Source of the DNA: Polyodon spathula
Lineage: Eukaryota; Chordata; Actinopteri; Acipenseriformes; Polyodontidae
Reading direction: 5' to 3'
Length of the DNA stretch: 64,000 bases
Assembly (NCBI RefSeq): GCF_017654505.1
Contig: NC_054537.1
Location: 76,890,118 to 76,954,117 of the forward strand
The notes under the pieces were generated by a model, which worked only from the letters and a program-made list of their open reading frames with translations, was not told where the DNA came from and searched no databases. This document shows positions 1 through 12,265 of the stretch, piece after piece. A program made the position numbers and the translations under genes. Each line of letters opens with the position of its first letter. Positions within the stretch are counted from its first letter, which is position 1.

Positions 1-1250
1 ACGTGAATGCGCTGCGCATCAGAATAGTGTAAGTTCTGGATTTGGCTGGGGAAATTGTCTGGCTGTTGCTTGAAATCCTGGCACTGTGCTACTGAGCGGT
101 CTTAGAGACATTTAAATAATTCATTAAAATACCCATTCACACAGCATGAAATTGTACAATCTATGCCGGTATAATGCCATCTTAACCCATTCACATTGGA
201 AAAAGTATCATGACAGTCAACAGATCATTCTCATGCAGCTTCACTTCAACAAAATCTTTTTTTTCTTACGACAGCCATTGTGTACAGTGTGTACTGCGTA
301 TCATTTAAAACAACTATAAAGGTTTTGATAGGGGCACCTTTTATATTTTAAACACCCTAATTGAATTTACAACTTGATATTATTTTTCATTACCATTGTT
401 AAACCTTCTCAATTGCTGTACATCATGAATATTAGACAATGATAAAACATGCAAAAAATTCTAGCTATACATTCCATGAACAAAACTGTTTGTTTTCCTC
501 TCCCTGAAAGAAAGATGTAGTCACTACAGTAATGTACACACAACTTGTATCAGAAAATAGATTCATTCTGCCGGAAGACACACTCTTTTTATGCATGTGC
601 ATTTTTTGAGATGCACTGGGCATTTCCCTTTCATACATATGTCGCAATTTTGTACATGCTTAAAACATTTTTAAGCATGTGCAACTTGATATTTGCGCAT
701 GTACAACTCTTAGTACATAGGCCTCCCAGTGGCTAATATGTCTAGTGAAACACTGCCAGTAAGAGGGCAAAGAAATGTAAGCACTTAGAAAGAGTGATGT
801 CTTCCACCACCGTCTTCATCTGGGTATGTGGCTGCATTTCAGTATTATTGCTAAAAATGGCGGACAAATGACAGACGTGTGTGGGGTCCAGAAAAAAATG
901 CTTTTGAGGTCTGCATGTGGACCATGGTCCGTGAGTTGGGAAACCATGATTTAAAAGGTATTATCAGATTCATGCAATCCCTTTCAGGGATGCTTAATTA
1001 TTAATAAAGTATGGCTAATTATAATATTGGGATTATACATACTGTAGTGTAAATATTATGTGTTTGATATAAAGTTCAAATGTAGATTTTTTTTATATTA
1101 CCAAATCATTTTATTAGTTTTTAACATGTTGTCAGTACATACTTTTTTTTTTATTTACTTCAACTGCAAAAATGATCAAGTTTATCAAAATATGGTGCTC
1201 GTACAATGACCTTTTGACATTAACAAGCATTAAGAGTGATATAACAGAAT
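1..1250. other. intergenic, no gene seen
   Basis: This AT-rich stretch has no ORF that resembles a protein I know. A short imperfect hairpin lies at about 652-682, where GTACATGCTTAAAA faces TTTTAAGCATGTGC. The piece around 890-955 has the flavour of an old hAT end but I cannot place it. Confidence 0.5.
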
Positions 1251-1530
1251 GGATCCCCGAGTGGCTCATCCAGTTAAAGTGCTGCCGCTGGGAGCGCAGG
1301 ATGAGTCACACAGCTTGGACAAAGCCAGTTCACGTCTGGCTGTGCAAAGAGTCTGAACTTTGCTGCGGCGTCACATTGGCTCTGACACTCCCATGGTGGG
1401 GGTTGGGAAAACAGCAGGGATTGCTTCTCATTGCGCAACAGCGAACCCTACTGGCCAGATGCTGAGCACATTCAGAGTGGATAAGAGGGCAGGGCTGCTC
1501 TCTGTTCTCCAAGATCAGTAGCCCGCACAC
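1251..1530 (+). mobile_element. tRNA-derived SINE, diverged copy
   Basis: The head is tRNA-like: a box A-like segment (CCGAGTGGCTCATCCAG) is followed at 1324-1340 by a degraded box B (GCCAGTTCACGTCTGGC). The body contains GCAGGGATTGCTTCTCATTG followed by ACTGGCC. The same body block recurs at about 25861-25905, so these are two copies of one family. I recall a very similar SINE from sturgeon sequence. The right boundary is approximate and the copy is old. Short reading frames inside it on both strands are accidental. Confidence 0.6.
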
Positions 1531-2113
1531 CTCTATTCTGGATTGCTCAGCATAAAAGTGATTCTGGTTTATACACCAAGCAAAACATAATAACAAGGAA
1601 TCCCAGAAGTATACTGATTTACATATTACTTTACAAGTGCTCAAATACACCACTGCCTCTGTAACAATGTGAGTAAGAAGCTTCTCTGGTAGGCCATGGA
1701 GCAGCTTTGTTTTATTCTGTATTAGTTCTTCCTGTCTTGAAAAATTATCCAACAAAGTAAATCACCCTAAACATCCTGTTACATCTGGATTGATTTATTG
1801 GATCACTATGCCACAAGTCTGCAATATCAATAAACCCAGATACAATTGTAGACACTTTTGTTAGCAACATCTATTTAGCTAAACTTGTCTAGGTTCCTGA
1901 TTACAATTATACAGTACACTACCATACATCTGGTTTATATGGGACAGAAAGTAGAGTACTGCTTTAAGTGCACAGTAATAAATGGTTGCATGGATTACAA
2001 AGTGACTTTTAGCAATTTAACAACATGAACCATCATTTGAGTCTCTCATCCCAAAACTCTGCATGGAAGGTATATTATTATTGAGTTATAAAAACACTAC
2101 TTTTATAGCTAAA

Positions 2114-2114
<1 letters not shown>
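1531..2114. other. intergenic, no gene seen
   Basis: I see no repeat boundary, coding remnant or RNA gene in this stretch. Confidence 0.4.

Positions 2115-2152
<38 letters not shown>
2115..2152. repeat. (CA)19 microsatellite
   Basis: An uninterrupted CA dinucleotide run of about 38 bp, read directly from the sequence. Confidence 0.97.
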
Positions 2153-2156
<4 letters not shown>

Positions 2157-2749
2157 GACACTGGGATTTATTCCTGAAGCAAACTGATGAGTCATTTAAT
2201 AAAATCCAGTTTTATCTTCATGAAACTGCTCAAGACTGCTGTTCACTCCCTTAGCAACAATTGAGAGTAGTTTCAATAATATTAAACTGTATTTAATTCC
2301 ATAAGCCATTGAAAAAAAGGTTATTTAATGAACGCATAAGCTTAATCTTTGTGAATAGTGTTTCAATCTGTACCCCTCTATGTTTCCCCTAGATTTCCCA
2401 TTAAGTCTGTGTATATTCCTCTTAACTGATTGACTAACTAGATTGTTTCGGTTGTATCATTTCAGATTAATAGAAGGAACGGCACTCCAATTTTCAAGTG
2501 TGATAAATATTAGTCAATGTGGGAGTGAAATCTCTAAACCTGCTGTAAATGTTCAGCATCTGCATAGTACATCTGTGTCTTGACTGTTGTAAGCACCAGT
2601 TAGACCTCTCTGTAAACTTAAAGCCAGATGATGGAAGTCTTAGCTCTTTTATTTCACAATCGCAGTAATCACTCCAGCATGTTCTCATGATGGCAGCACT
2701 TACCTTATTATCTGTTTTCACAAGCAACAATGTTTAAATGAGATCTATT

Positions 2750-2753
<4 letters not shown>

Positions 2754-2780
<27 letters not shown>
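2754..2780. repeat. poly(A) tract, 27 bp
   Basis: A pure A run. It could be the tail of a retroposed sequence, but no recognisable body lies immediately upstream. Confidence 0.95.
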
Positions 2781-3904
2781 CATTTACATACAGAACCTCT
2801 CTTGGTGTCAATTTTCCTTAAACCTATTATACACAGTGTAAATACATTATAAACATTTTCTCTTTCTTTGGTAGTTCTTTCTTTAATGACAAAAGCAACT
2901 GTAATAAATTGTTTTTAAAAAAGGAACTGATTGTTTGTGTAACTGTAAAGAAGTACCAATGCTGTAAAGTACAGTTCTCTTTATTTTAATTTTCAATATT
3001 TTAATCAATAGTTACATTAGCAATGGATGTTATTCAGCTACTGAACCCTGGAGACAACATCCAAGCCTGGGAGCTCTCTGCCAGGACCTGCAAGCATGTG
3101 ACCAGTAGAGGTCACTGTAGCAGCGAGAGGCACACAAGCCCCTTCTTGTTTTCCTTCCAAAATCCAAGGGGTGCAAAGGCCAATGCAATGTTTTCTCTGG
3201 GTCCCCAGCTAAGACCAGCAACTTGACCAGAACAGTATTCAATCCACCATCTCATTTATCAAAAAATGAAGAGTCAGCAGGACATCTGGTGCTGCACCAA
3301 GATGTAATGGTACGTTGTGTTAGTTTTGGACAGAGCTGTAATGGACATTATAGTGACATTACGTTGTTCCCCAATAGGCGATATACGCCGCTTGTGTTTT
3401 ATTTAGTCTTTTGTAACTAATACTGCAGTAGAAATGACTTTGTTATTGAACAAAATTAATATCCTAAGAAATTACTTCAGAAAAGTCGGTGAAAGAACAA
3501 CATTTCAGACCCACTCAACGACTGTTAGCATTGCACCAGACACATTTGATATACACCTTGGGTATACATGTTTATTATTGTCAATATTATTATTGTAGTC
3601 ATATGCAGTGCACAACATACAAGTACAACACTTGTGTTTTGAATAATAAACAGAAACAAACAAATAAAAATAAAGACACATTATAAAGACCTGTAATATA
3701 ATTCAGTCCGAGGACAGGGAAAGATATCTCTAAGAGGAACTGTCTGGGGATAATTGTTGGCAGTTCAACCACAATGACGAATATAGATGTGACAGAACCT
3801 TTTTAATTATTTTAAACAGGTGGAGATTTCACTTTAGGTATAATATTGTATAATGAACATAAATTCTTAAACTTTTTATAAGCTACTCTATTTAAAAAAA
3901 AAAA
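2781..3904. other. intergenic; GC-richer block 3030-3245 may be an unidentified repeat
   Basis: No gene is recognised. The block at 3030-3245 is distinctly richer in G and C than its surroundings and stays open on both strands for about 65 codons. Its wording resembles an interspersed repeat I associate with sturgeon genomes, but I cannot give a class. Confidence 0.3.
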
Positions 3905-4019
3905 TCAGATTAGGCAAATTATCATTCAATTAAGGGTTTAATTATGTAATTGAGCGCTTGGTTGGAACAAAAACCAGCAGGGCAGTGTTCCCCCAGAACC
4001 AGGGTTGAGAACAATGGTA
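3905..4019. mobile_element. hAT-type non-autonomous element, right-end fragment
   Basis: This matches the right end of the foldback element at 53200-53426: both share GCAAATTATC, then CAATTAAGGG or CAATGAAGGG, then GTAATTGAG, TTGGAA and AAAACCAGCA, and both end with a TTGAGAAC block. Read in reverse, the end of the better copy is CCAGGGGTTCTCAAAC, which resembles hAT termini. The left part is missing here. Confidence 0.5.
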
Positions 4020-4574
4020 TATCTTTATAGCAACCGGCCTCAAATTTATAAACAGCCTTTTTATTCTGACCGCATTCTACATTATTTGTATTGTCTTTAG
4101 TGATGTTAATGAGTGAGTGAATGAGTCACACCTGGTGGAAAACACCAGAATGCTTTATATCGAGTAAAAGAGTGACAGTAATTAGATTCGTCACTGTGTA
4201 TGTCTTTAAGGGGTCTATTCATAAAGGGTTAACGCCTGTCGAAATGAGAAAACAGGAGCGCACCATCGGATTTCGTCCATAGCCGCCTATTTAACTGCAG
4301 TTGCTATTCATAAGAAATCATTGAGATGCGTCATTAAGCCCCAGCTGTTTTCGTCTATGAAGACATGTTTTTAGTGAATAGAGGGAAAGGTTAACGATTA
4401 TCCCATTAGCATAAAGTTTTCATCTGTCATCGTTTTTTTGTGTGTTTTTTTTTTTTTTTTTTTTTTTTGCGCACCACAAAACTATCAATTTTGTGTACAG
4501 TGTGCAATACGGTGTGACACTTTCACTGATACATAAACTGGCCCCTGATTGATTCCCTGCTTTAACCGGTGTTT

Positions 4575-4575
<1 letters not shown>
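4020..4575. other. intergenic; possible Harbinger-like end at about 4207
   Basis: GGGGTCTATTCATAAAGGG at about 4209 resembles the start of Harbinger-type non-autonomous elements, but I find no matching end. A T run lies at 4445-4468. Confidence 0.25.

Positions 4576-4632
<57 letters not shown>
4576..4632. repeat. (ATA)n trinucleotide microsatellite
   Basis: About 19 units of ATA. On the minus strand it translates to a poly-tyrosine or poly-isoleucine run, which is not a real protein. Confidence 0.97.
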
Positions 4633-7600
4633 TGCCCGTGACTGGCAGCTGCAGACTCGGGTTTCGGTAGTACTGTCGTTGGATTCCGTTTTTCTTTTTG
4701 CAACAGCTACCGACACCCGCCACAAAACGTTAACAATGCTGAAGATGTCATCAAATATTCTCGTTCTTCGAACAACTGTATACCCATTCATAAAGTGTTT
4801 TGCAACAGTCACCAGTATTCTCAGATCATTAGTTAGTTTTAAACTAAATAGTTTTATTACGGCAAGTACTTTTATGAACAGGGCCCTAAATGTGTTTATC
4901 AAGTTTCTGGATATAATTTCATTAATGGTGGTCCTGATAGACTATTTACAGTGTAGCATTTCAGAACACTGGCAATGCATTTCTATCAGGTCATATCTTC
5001 TAGGCTTTTAGATGCCACTGTTTATTAACAAGCAAAATCAACCTCCTATCATTTTTAAGAGAGAAAGGGGGGATTGACTGTATAATTCCACACTGAACCT
5101 TTATTTATTGAAGTGCATTTATAACAATACTTTTTTTTTATCACGATTACATGTATTGCTTTGTATAGTTGAAAACCATTGGGGAACTATGACTGTTGTG
5201 ATGAATATCAGATGGCTCGATATTGTGTAAAGGTTATGTAGCAGTATGTCAGTATCAAATAAGGAGCAAATGTGGTCTTCATTAATACATTTACAACTCA
5301 ACCATATTGTTTAGTGTTGGGCCTTGAGGCTTAACTTAGTTTAGTTCTACAACCAAAAGAATGTAAACGCACATATTGAAAAACTTTATTCGCAAATGTT
5401 TTACAGGGATATGATAGTTTAGATGCCAGTTTATGACCTCTTTGAAATAGACGTCTGCAACTGATCGTAATATGTAATTTGCAGCACCTGGATCTGTCCA
5501 CCCTCTGCAATGGTAGAAACTGGCAGAAAGTCACTGAACCATGGGGCATTGTCACCTATTACTGATATAAGTGACAGTGCTCTGTCTGTTGCAACAGCAC
5601 ACTCTCTTCATGAACATGGTGGGTGCTGTCCACCACTTTGTAGTTGCTGCAAGCTTTGTAATAACCCCATGTTTATCTTTCTTTATTATTAAGTTTATGC
5701 AATGTAGCATCATTACAAGCTGTACAGTACAAGCCCTCCTTTGATCATTTTAAACAAATCCACCTGCTAATGAAAAGAAAAGAGACACAAAAAACAGCAC
5801 TTGGGTTGTCATAGTAAAGGGGCCTAATCCCCATCTTGCCCTTGCTCTTGATTAGAAGGGGGAACTGTCAGGGAACTGGTCACGCCTTTAGATGGTTGAG
5901 GAAAACAAGGCCACAGTAAATTTACCCCGTGGCATATCAGCCTTATTGTTGTAATAAATTTGATTAATTGCATGTTTATTTTCTTATATTATTTTTACAT
6001 GATTTCTGAGTTGTTTGTTTTGATTATTCACTTTGTATATGTTGGAGCATCTGTTTATGCAATTTCATTGGGAGTGTGCCTTGGGGAATCCCGTGAAGGA
6101 CTCCTGGGGTGGCGTGGTCACGACTACATACATCAATATCATTAATTTCTTCTGTAATCAGGACACCTGCAGGTGCCACTCTCCTTCACTACCTATTACA
6201 TTGTAAACTGGTAGGCTAAACCCTTATAAACATTTCAAATGTCAAAGTACTACAGTGCTTCAAGTCATCTCTCAGATGTTTCCCAGGACATTGTAATCTT
6301 ACTGCCATCTAAATGGAACTAAACCTCTGGCCCTCATCAATGTATCATTGTGGTCGGAAGACAACTTTTTCTGGGTTTTTGTTTCTCTCCATTTCAATGG
6401 TCTTCTTTTCCACACCTTCAGATACTTGAAACAGCTCCAGAGGAGTAATGTCAGTTACCTCGAAAAGATTTTTGTTAATGAGATTGCAGACAGCATAGTG
6501 AGTAAAGATGTGTGTATGTACCCCAGATCATAGAGTAGACCCTATGTTTCAAACAGTTATGGGAAATATGAGCTGACCTCTAGAAGGAATAGAATAGGGG
6601 AAGCTGATTGTATTTGTTAAACTGATTAATTTGCTCATTGTCATTGCTGTATAAAAGCACCTGAATATGTTTAGCACTGTAGGTTTGTTTGAGGCAAAGG
6701 ACACTGTGAAGGGTCCCTAAATGTTACAAAGTCTCAATTGGTCAATTGCAACAGACGTATGAATTTATACTGTATATATAAAGTTTTTTTTATTCATAAA
6801 TTCCTCTTTTCGTGTCACATGCACGTTTTATTTAGGTTATAGAGCTGTATAAATGATGTTTACAGTTTCATATGTCTTTGCCGTTAATATTTTGACAATG
6901 TCTTTAAAGGTTTAGCTAGTGGTCAACGACAAAAGAAACTTTGTTGCACAACAAATTCTACACTTTTGTTTATTGTGAAAGCTATAAGAATTATGTTTTC
7001 CTGTGTTGGAGATCATAATACAGAGGTTGGAATTCATAAAACAAATAGAGAATGATTGGATGGATACCATTTGGCAAGTAATTAACTTGAAGCCCACTGT
7101 GGTGATTTGGGTTTTAATACACCAGTAAGTAGAAATGTGTGTGGATTGGGAATACAGACTGTTAGCTCCAATTTGTGAAGATATTAGTGGCTGTTTACAA
7201 GTCTTTTTTTGATATAGTGCTTGTTAATGGCAAAGTTTTCTGTACTAAAAATTATGGTGTAGCATTACAAAGGAATACACTGTGAATCTGGAGAACATAG
7301 GAACTTTTTCTTTATTTCGTTGCTTAGAAAAATTGAAAAATATATGAGTGACCCATTCCAACCTCTGTCTTATGATCTCAAACATAGGAAAACATCCTTC
7401 TTATAGATCATGCAATAGAGAACATTGCAGAATTTATTGTGCAATAAAGTTTGTGTAAATTAGCTTCAGACTAAACATTGATGTACTCCAAAGAGGATTA
7501 GCCTCTGCTGAGTACTATCTCAGTTCAATAAATCAGCTGACCTCAGGAATAAACTAATCATTTATTCTTTATGTATTGGTAAATTTTAGTGAGCGTGGAA

Positions 7601-8226
7601 AGGGACAGAAGAGTAAGAGGAGTGCTGCATTCTTGTACTGCATATTTTCAACTCATTTTAAACCGCTAATATTTTAAGCATTTCCTTATGCCTTTCTTCA
7701 TTCAAGCACAATTTAGATGATTTAATTGTTTGGCAATTCCACAAATAAATAAATGACCTGCTGCTCAATGTTTAGCTGCACCTCCTGTCATCTGTGATTC
7801 CTGTTTGTCATGCAGCATAACAAGATATTCATGCAAACAATTTGAGATCTTTGAATAATTCCATTCAAAGAAAATAACTTATAACGCTATTGCTGAATTC
7901 TGAGGTTTTTGTCAAAAGATTACCCAATTTGTTATGCTTATATATTGTTTTCAGAAAGAAACCCCAAACAGATATTGAAATCCCACAGGGGCTTTCTGTC
8001 AATTTGTATACTGTTTCTCAGCCTCCTGTATCAGACCCTGTTAGCTACCTCTCCAGGGTAAAAGAATCTGGCAGTTAGTGCTGACATCCCCCTTTAGTAA
8101 CAAAAAGCTCTAAATCATACAGCAAAAACTAAAAACCACTTATTGCACAATAAGGTCAGCCAGGGCAGCAGAGACTGGAATACAGGCCTTCACCGTTGCT
8201 GGCCTCGCCCCATTTAGCCTGGAAAT
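4633..8226. other. intergenic, no gene seen
   Basis: About 3.6 kb of AT-rich DNA. Open frames reach 110 codons at 4679-5011, but codon choice looks random and I recognise no family. No RNA gene or clear transposon end was found. Confidence 0.4.
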
Positions 8227-8251
8227 TTTTATTTATTTATTTATTTATTTT
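8227..8251. repeat. (TTTA)n microsatellite
   Basis: Short tetranucleotide run read directly. Confidence 0.9.
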
Positions 8252-8632
8252 TAATCAAACCATTGTGTGAGTTATCTGGTATTGCCTGTAACTTAATGTC
8301 TGGTCTTTTGTCATTGACCACAAAGACATTGACAAAATATTAAATAAAATATCAGCCAACAGCAATTGTTTGCAGCTGTAATAATGAAACAGTTGCCAAT
8401 AAAAAGCATTGTAAAATGCTTTAATTTTTTGTGTGTTCCTAAGAAGTTATTAAGGGATTTGCTGATCTTTACACACTAAGGCTAATGCCATGTTGTCATT
8501 AGCCAACTGTAGACTTTTTATTTATTGTTGCAGTTTGGCTATTGCGCTGTGGTCGTTTTATTTTTCTGCTTAATGTATCTGATGAAGCCTAATTATGTAA
8601 TAATACATTATTATTACAGTCATTATCTCTTT

Positions 8633-8760
8633 TAGGGCCTCAATCACTAAACGGTGGTAAATGACCAAAACTACCGCATGGCAGGGGGAAGCAACCCCAT
8701 TCTCAAAATGAACCAGCTGTACCTCTATTCACTAAGCTAATAATATGCACAAAGTGAGTT
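8633..8760. mobile_element. Harbinger-type MITE, left-end fragment
   Basis: The segment begins GGGCCTCAATCACTAAACGG, the kind of terminus seen in fish Harbinger-derived MITEs and similar to the ends at 42404 and 48160. No matching right end was found, so this is a tentative call. Confidence 0.35.
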
Positions 8761-8940
8761 AAATTATTCATTAGCAAGTTGTCACAATCACACGACCAAG
8801 GAGGACAGAGTGAGGAATTAAATGTTTACAGGCCAGGAGCTAAATGTATTAGCAGAAAAAGTGGTGGGGAATTACGAAAGGCTTTTTGGTGCTGAATCAG
8901 TGAGAACATTAACTTCAGTGAAACATTAAGGACAATATGA

Positions 8941-8945
<5 letters not shown>

Positions 8946-8999
<54 letters not shown>
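8946..8999. repeat. (GA)27 microsatellite
   Basis: An uninterrupted GA run of about 54 bp. Confidence 0.97.
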
Positions 9000-9004
<5 letters not shown>

Positions 9005-9240
9005 CTGCTTGTTTTAGTGTTTTGTTTTTGTGCCTTTATTAAATGCGCAAACAGCACATTCGTACCCCAGTATGCGATATTGTTGTGGTTTTATTTCCTG
9101 GTCTGACGTCATTCACCAGCCATCCTATTCACATTTGATGTTCAGCAGTGGGAAACAGTGCCTCCACACTCAGGCCAGGAATGGTACTGTGGGTACACAA
9201 TTTTTTAATTTTTTGTGGGTGAACGGAGTTGAACCCTATG

Positions 9241-9462
9241 GCCGTGGGACCCTATCTGGTGGGTACAAATGGTGTATTCCACTGTGGAGCAGGAGGATGA
9301 GGAGTGGTGTACCTACTGCTGTCGCTATGGGCATGAGGAGGAAGGCTGCCCGGAGGTCGACTGGGACACAGACAAGGAGGGAGATGAGCCCGTCGCCATC
9401 GCCTGAGGACATCTGCTTGCTGTCGCCTGGGGAGGCTAGTTAACCGTCACCTGGGGAGTCTA
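9241..9462 (+). pseudogene. Ty3/gypsy gag remnant with CCHC zinc knuckle
   Basis: In the frame covering 9308-9349 the translation reads CTYCCRYGHEEEGC, an exact C-x2-C-x4-H-x4-C zinc knuckle as found near the C terminus of retroelement Gag. It sits in an acidic context (EEW before, EVDWDTDKEGDE after), and a stop follows soon afterwards. The zinc knuckle of Gag binds genomic RNA. The remnant lies on the same strand as the gypsy pol fragment that starts near 13190, with an antisense LINE in between, so the two probably belonged to one element. The rest of gag and the 5' LTR were not found. Confidence 0.6.
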
Positions 9463-9543
9463 GTTAAGAACATAAGAACATAAGAAAGTTTACAAACAAG
9501 AGGAGGCCATTCGGCCCATCTTGCTCATGTGGTTGTTAGTAGC

Positions 9544-12010
9544 TTATTGATCCCAGAATTTAATCAAGCAGCTTCTTGAAGGATCACAGGGTGTCAGCTT
9601 CAACAACATGTTGCATAGTCTTCTTTGTTCAAGACTGAATAGATTGAATTCTTTTAGCCTGTCTGCATATGACATGCCTTTTATACCTGGAATAATTCTG
9701 GTCGCTCTTCTTTGCATTCTTTCTAGAGCAGCAATATCCTTTTTGTAGCAAGGTGACCAGAACTGAACACAATATTCAAGATGAGGTCTTACTAATACAT
9801 TGTACAGTTTTAACATTACTTCCCTTGATTTAAATTCAACACTTTTCACAATGTATCAGAGCATCTTGTTGGCCTTTTTTATAGCTTCCCCACATTGTCT
9901 AGATGAAGGCATTTCTGAGTCAACAAAAACTCCTAGGTCTTTATCATAGTCCTTTTTTTAATTTCAGTATCTCCCATATGATATTTATAATGCACATTTG
10001 TATTTCCTGCGTGCAGTACTTTACACTTTTCTCTATTAAATGTCATTTGCCATGTGTCTGCCCTGTTCTGAATCTTGTCTAGATCATTTTGAATAACCTT
10101 TGCTGCTGCAACAGTGTTTGCCACTACTCCAATTTTTGCGTCTTCTGCGAATTTAACAAGTTTGCTTACTATACCAGAATCTAAGTCATTAATGTAGATT
10201 AGGAATAGCAGAGGACTTAATACTGTTCCCTGTGGTACTCCACTGGTTACCACACTCCATTCTGAGGTTTCTCCTCTAATCAGTACTTTCTGGTTTCTAC
10301 ATGTTAACCACTCCCTAATCCATGTAAATGTGTTTCCTTGAATCCCTACTGCGTTCAGTTTGCGAATTAATCTTTTATGCGGGACTTTGTCAAAAGCTTT
10401 CTGGAAACCTAAATAAACCATGTCATATGCTTTGCAATTATCCATTATCGATGTTGCATCCTCAAAAAAATCAAGCAGGTTAGTTAGACACGATCTCCCT
10501 TTGCTAAAACCATGTTGACTGTCTCCCAGGATACTGTTACCATATAGGTAATTTCACATTTTGGATCTTATTATAGTTTCCATAAGTTTCCATATAAAAG
10601 AAGTCAGGATTATTGGTCTGTAGTTACCTGGTTCAGTTTTGTTTCCCTTTTTGTGGATCGGTGACGTTTCCAATTTTCCAGTCTGTCGGTACAACCCCTG
10701 TGTCAAGAGACTGTTGCATGATCTTGGTTAGCGGTTTGTAAATAATTTCTTTCATTTCTTTGAGTACTATTGGGAGGATCTCATCCGGCCCAGGGGATTT
10801 GTTTATTTTAAGAGCTCCTAGTCCCTTTAACACTTCTGCCTCGGTTATGCTTAAAACTGGATAGGAACAGGTTGACATGTGGGGCATGGTGTCCATATCC
10901 TCCTTTATAAAAACTTGTGAAAAGTAATCATTTAATATATTTGCTATTTTTTTTCTTCATCTATGATTTTGCCATTTGTATCTCTTAGACATTTAACCTC
11001 CTCTTTGAATGTTCTCTTGCTGTTGTAATATTGGAAAAACATTTTGGAATTGGTTTTAGCCCCCTTAACAATGTTCATTTCTATTTCTCTCTTGGCCTTT
11101 GTAACTTCCTTTTTGACTTGCGTTTGCAGTTCCGTCTACTCTTTCTGTGTACTTTGTTTTTGGTCCCTTTTTAACACTCTGTAAAGTGCCTTTTTCGCTG
11201 GATTTTTTTTTTTAAATTGATCTATTAAACCATTTTGGCAATTTAGTTTTACATTTAGATTTGTCTAATTTAGGGATGTAATTGTTTTGTGCCTCTAGTA
11301 CTACATTTTTGAAGAACAGCCATCCTTTTTCTGTGGATTTTTTCTCTATTTTACTCCAGTCTACTTCTGTTAGTCTCTGTTTCATACCTTCATAGTTTGC
11401 TTTTCTAAAATTGTAAACCTTAGCTTTAGTCATTACTTTTGGGGGTTTAAAAAGCACTTCAAATGTGACCATGTTGTGGTCTGAGTTTGCTAGTGGTTCT
11501 TTGACCTCTGTTTTAGTTATTCTATCTTCGTTATTTGAAAAGACTAAATCAAGGCATGCCTCCCCTCTAGTCGGTGCCTTGACAAATTGTGTTAGGAAGC
11601 AGTCATTTGTCATTTCCACCATTTCAATTTCATCCTTCGTGCTACCCACCGGGTTTTCCCATTTTATTTGGGGGAAGTTGAAATCCCCCATTAGTATGGC
11701 TTCTCCTTTGCTACACGCATTTCTAATGTCATTGTATAACAGATTATTTTGCTCACCGTCTGAATCTGGCGGTCTAGAGCATGCTCCTATTATTATGCCC
11801 TTTGAATTTTTGTACGTTATTCTGACCCATGTTGATTCGGCTTTATTTTCTTTTTCCAGGTTTAACACCTGTTTCTTATGTATAGTGCTACCCCTCCACC
11901 TCTTCTGTCCTGCCTGTCTTTCCTATACAGTGTATACCCACAAATATTATATTCGTCCCCATCACATTCAGACAACCAAGTTTCTGTAACACCCATCACA
12001 TCATAGTTAC
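9544..12010 (-). pseudogene. LINE ORF2 remnant (endonuclease and reverse transcriptase)
   Basis: Endonuclease motifs are MGVTETWLSECDGDEYNI near 11950-12005, MGDFNFPQIKW near 11665-11700 and NSDHNMV near 11460-11485. RT motifs are INKSPGPDEI near 10780-10810, LGFQKAFDKVPHKRL near 10370-10415 and SGVPQGTVLSPLLFLIYINDL near 10180-10245. The catalytic box reads KFAEDAKI near 10130, where the sister copy at 27 kb has KFADDTKV, so the first catalytic Asp is now Glu. The frame is broken between 11212 and 10896, between 10633 and 10445, and after 9933. The ORF is inactive, and the natural start codon is not identifiable. Confidence 0.85.
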
Positions 12011-12021
12011 TTGTTAGTGCA

Positions 12022-12229
12022 GTAGCTTCAAGATCTAAAATTTTGTTTCTGTTACTTCTAGCATTTAGATAAATACTTAATGGTTGTCTTACCTGAGTTG
12101 TTGTTCTTGTTTTTATGCGGTCTCAGTAGCTTCAAGTTCTTTTTGTTTCTGATACTTCTAGCATTTAGATAAATACATTTAATGGTTGTCTTACCTGAGT
12201 TGTTGTCCTTGTTTTGATACGGTCTCCCT
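12022..12229 (-). repeat. two-copy tandem duplication of about 100 bp inside the LINE
   Basis: CAGTAGCTTCAAG, then TACTTCTAGCATTTAGATAA and TGGTTGTCTTACCTGAGTTG, occur in the same order at about 12022-12121 and again at about 12124-12229. The block lies near the ORF1/ORF2 junction of the LINE. Confidence 0.85.
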
Positions 12230-12265
12230 TCTGTTTTTTTGTTGATTTCTCACCCCTTCCTTTCT

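Noticed and set aside
4576..4902. 108-codon minus-strand frame ending in poly-tyrosine
   Set aside because: The tyrosine run is the (ATA)n microsatellite, and the rest has no recognisable family. A faint resemblance to a Harbinger N-terminal region was too weak to report.
4679..5011. 110-codon + strand frame
   Set aside because: AT-rich chance frame overlapping the above, with no domain or codon bias.
9030..9443. 137-codon + strand frame
   Set aside because: The gag zinc knuckle at 9308-9349 is in another frame, so this frame is a shadow.
11465..11989. 174-codon + strand frame
   Set aside because: Antisense of the LINE endonuclease, which explains the open frame.
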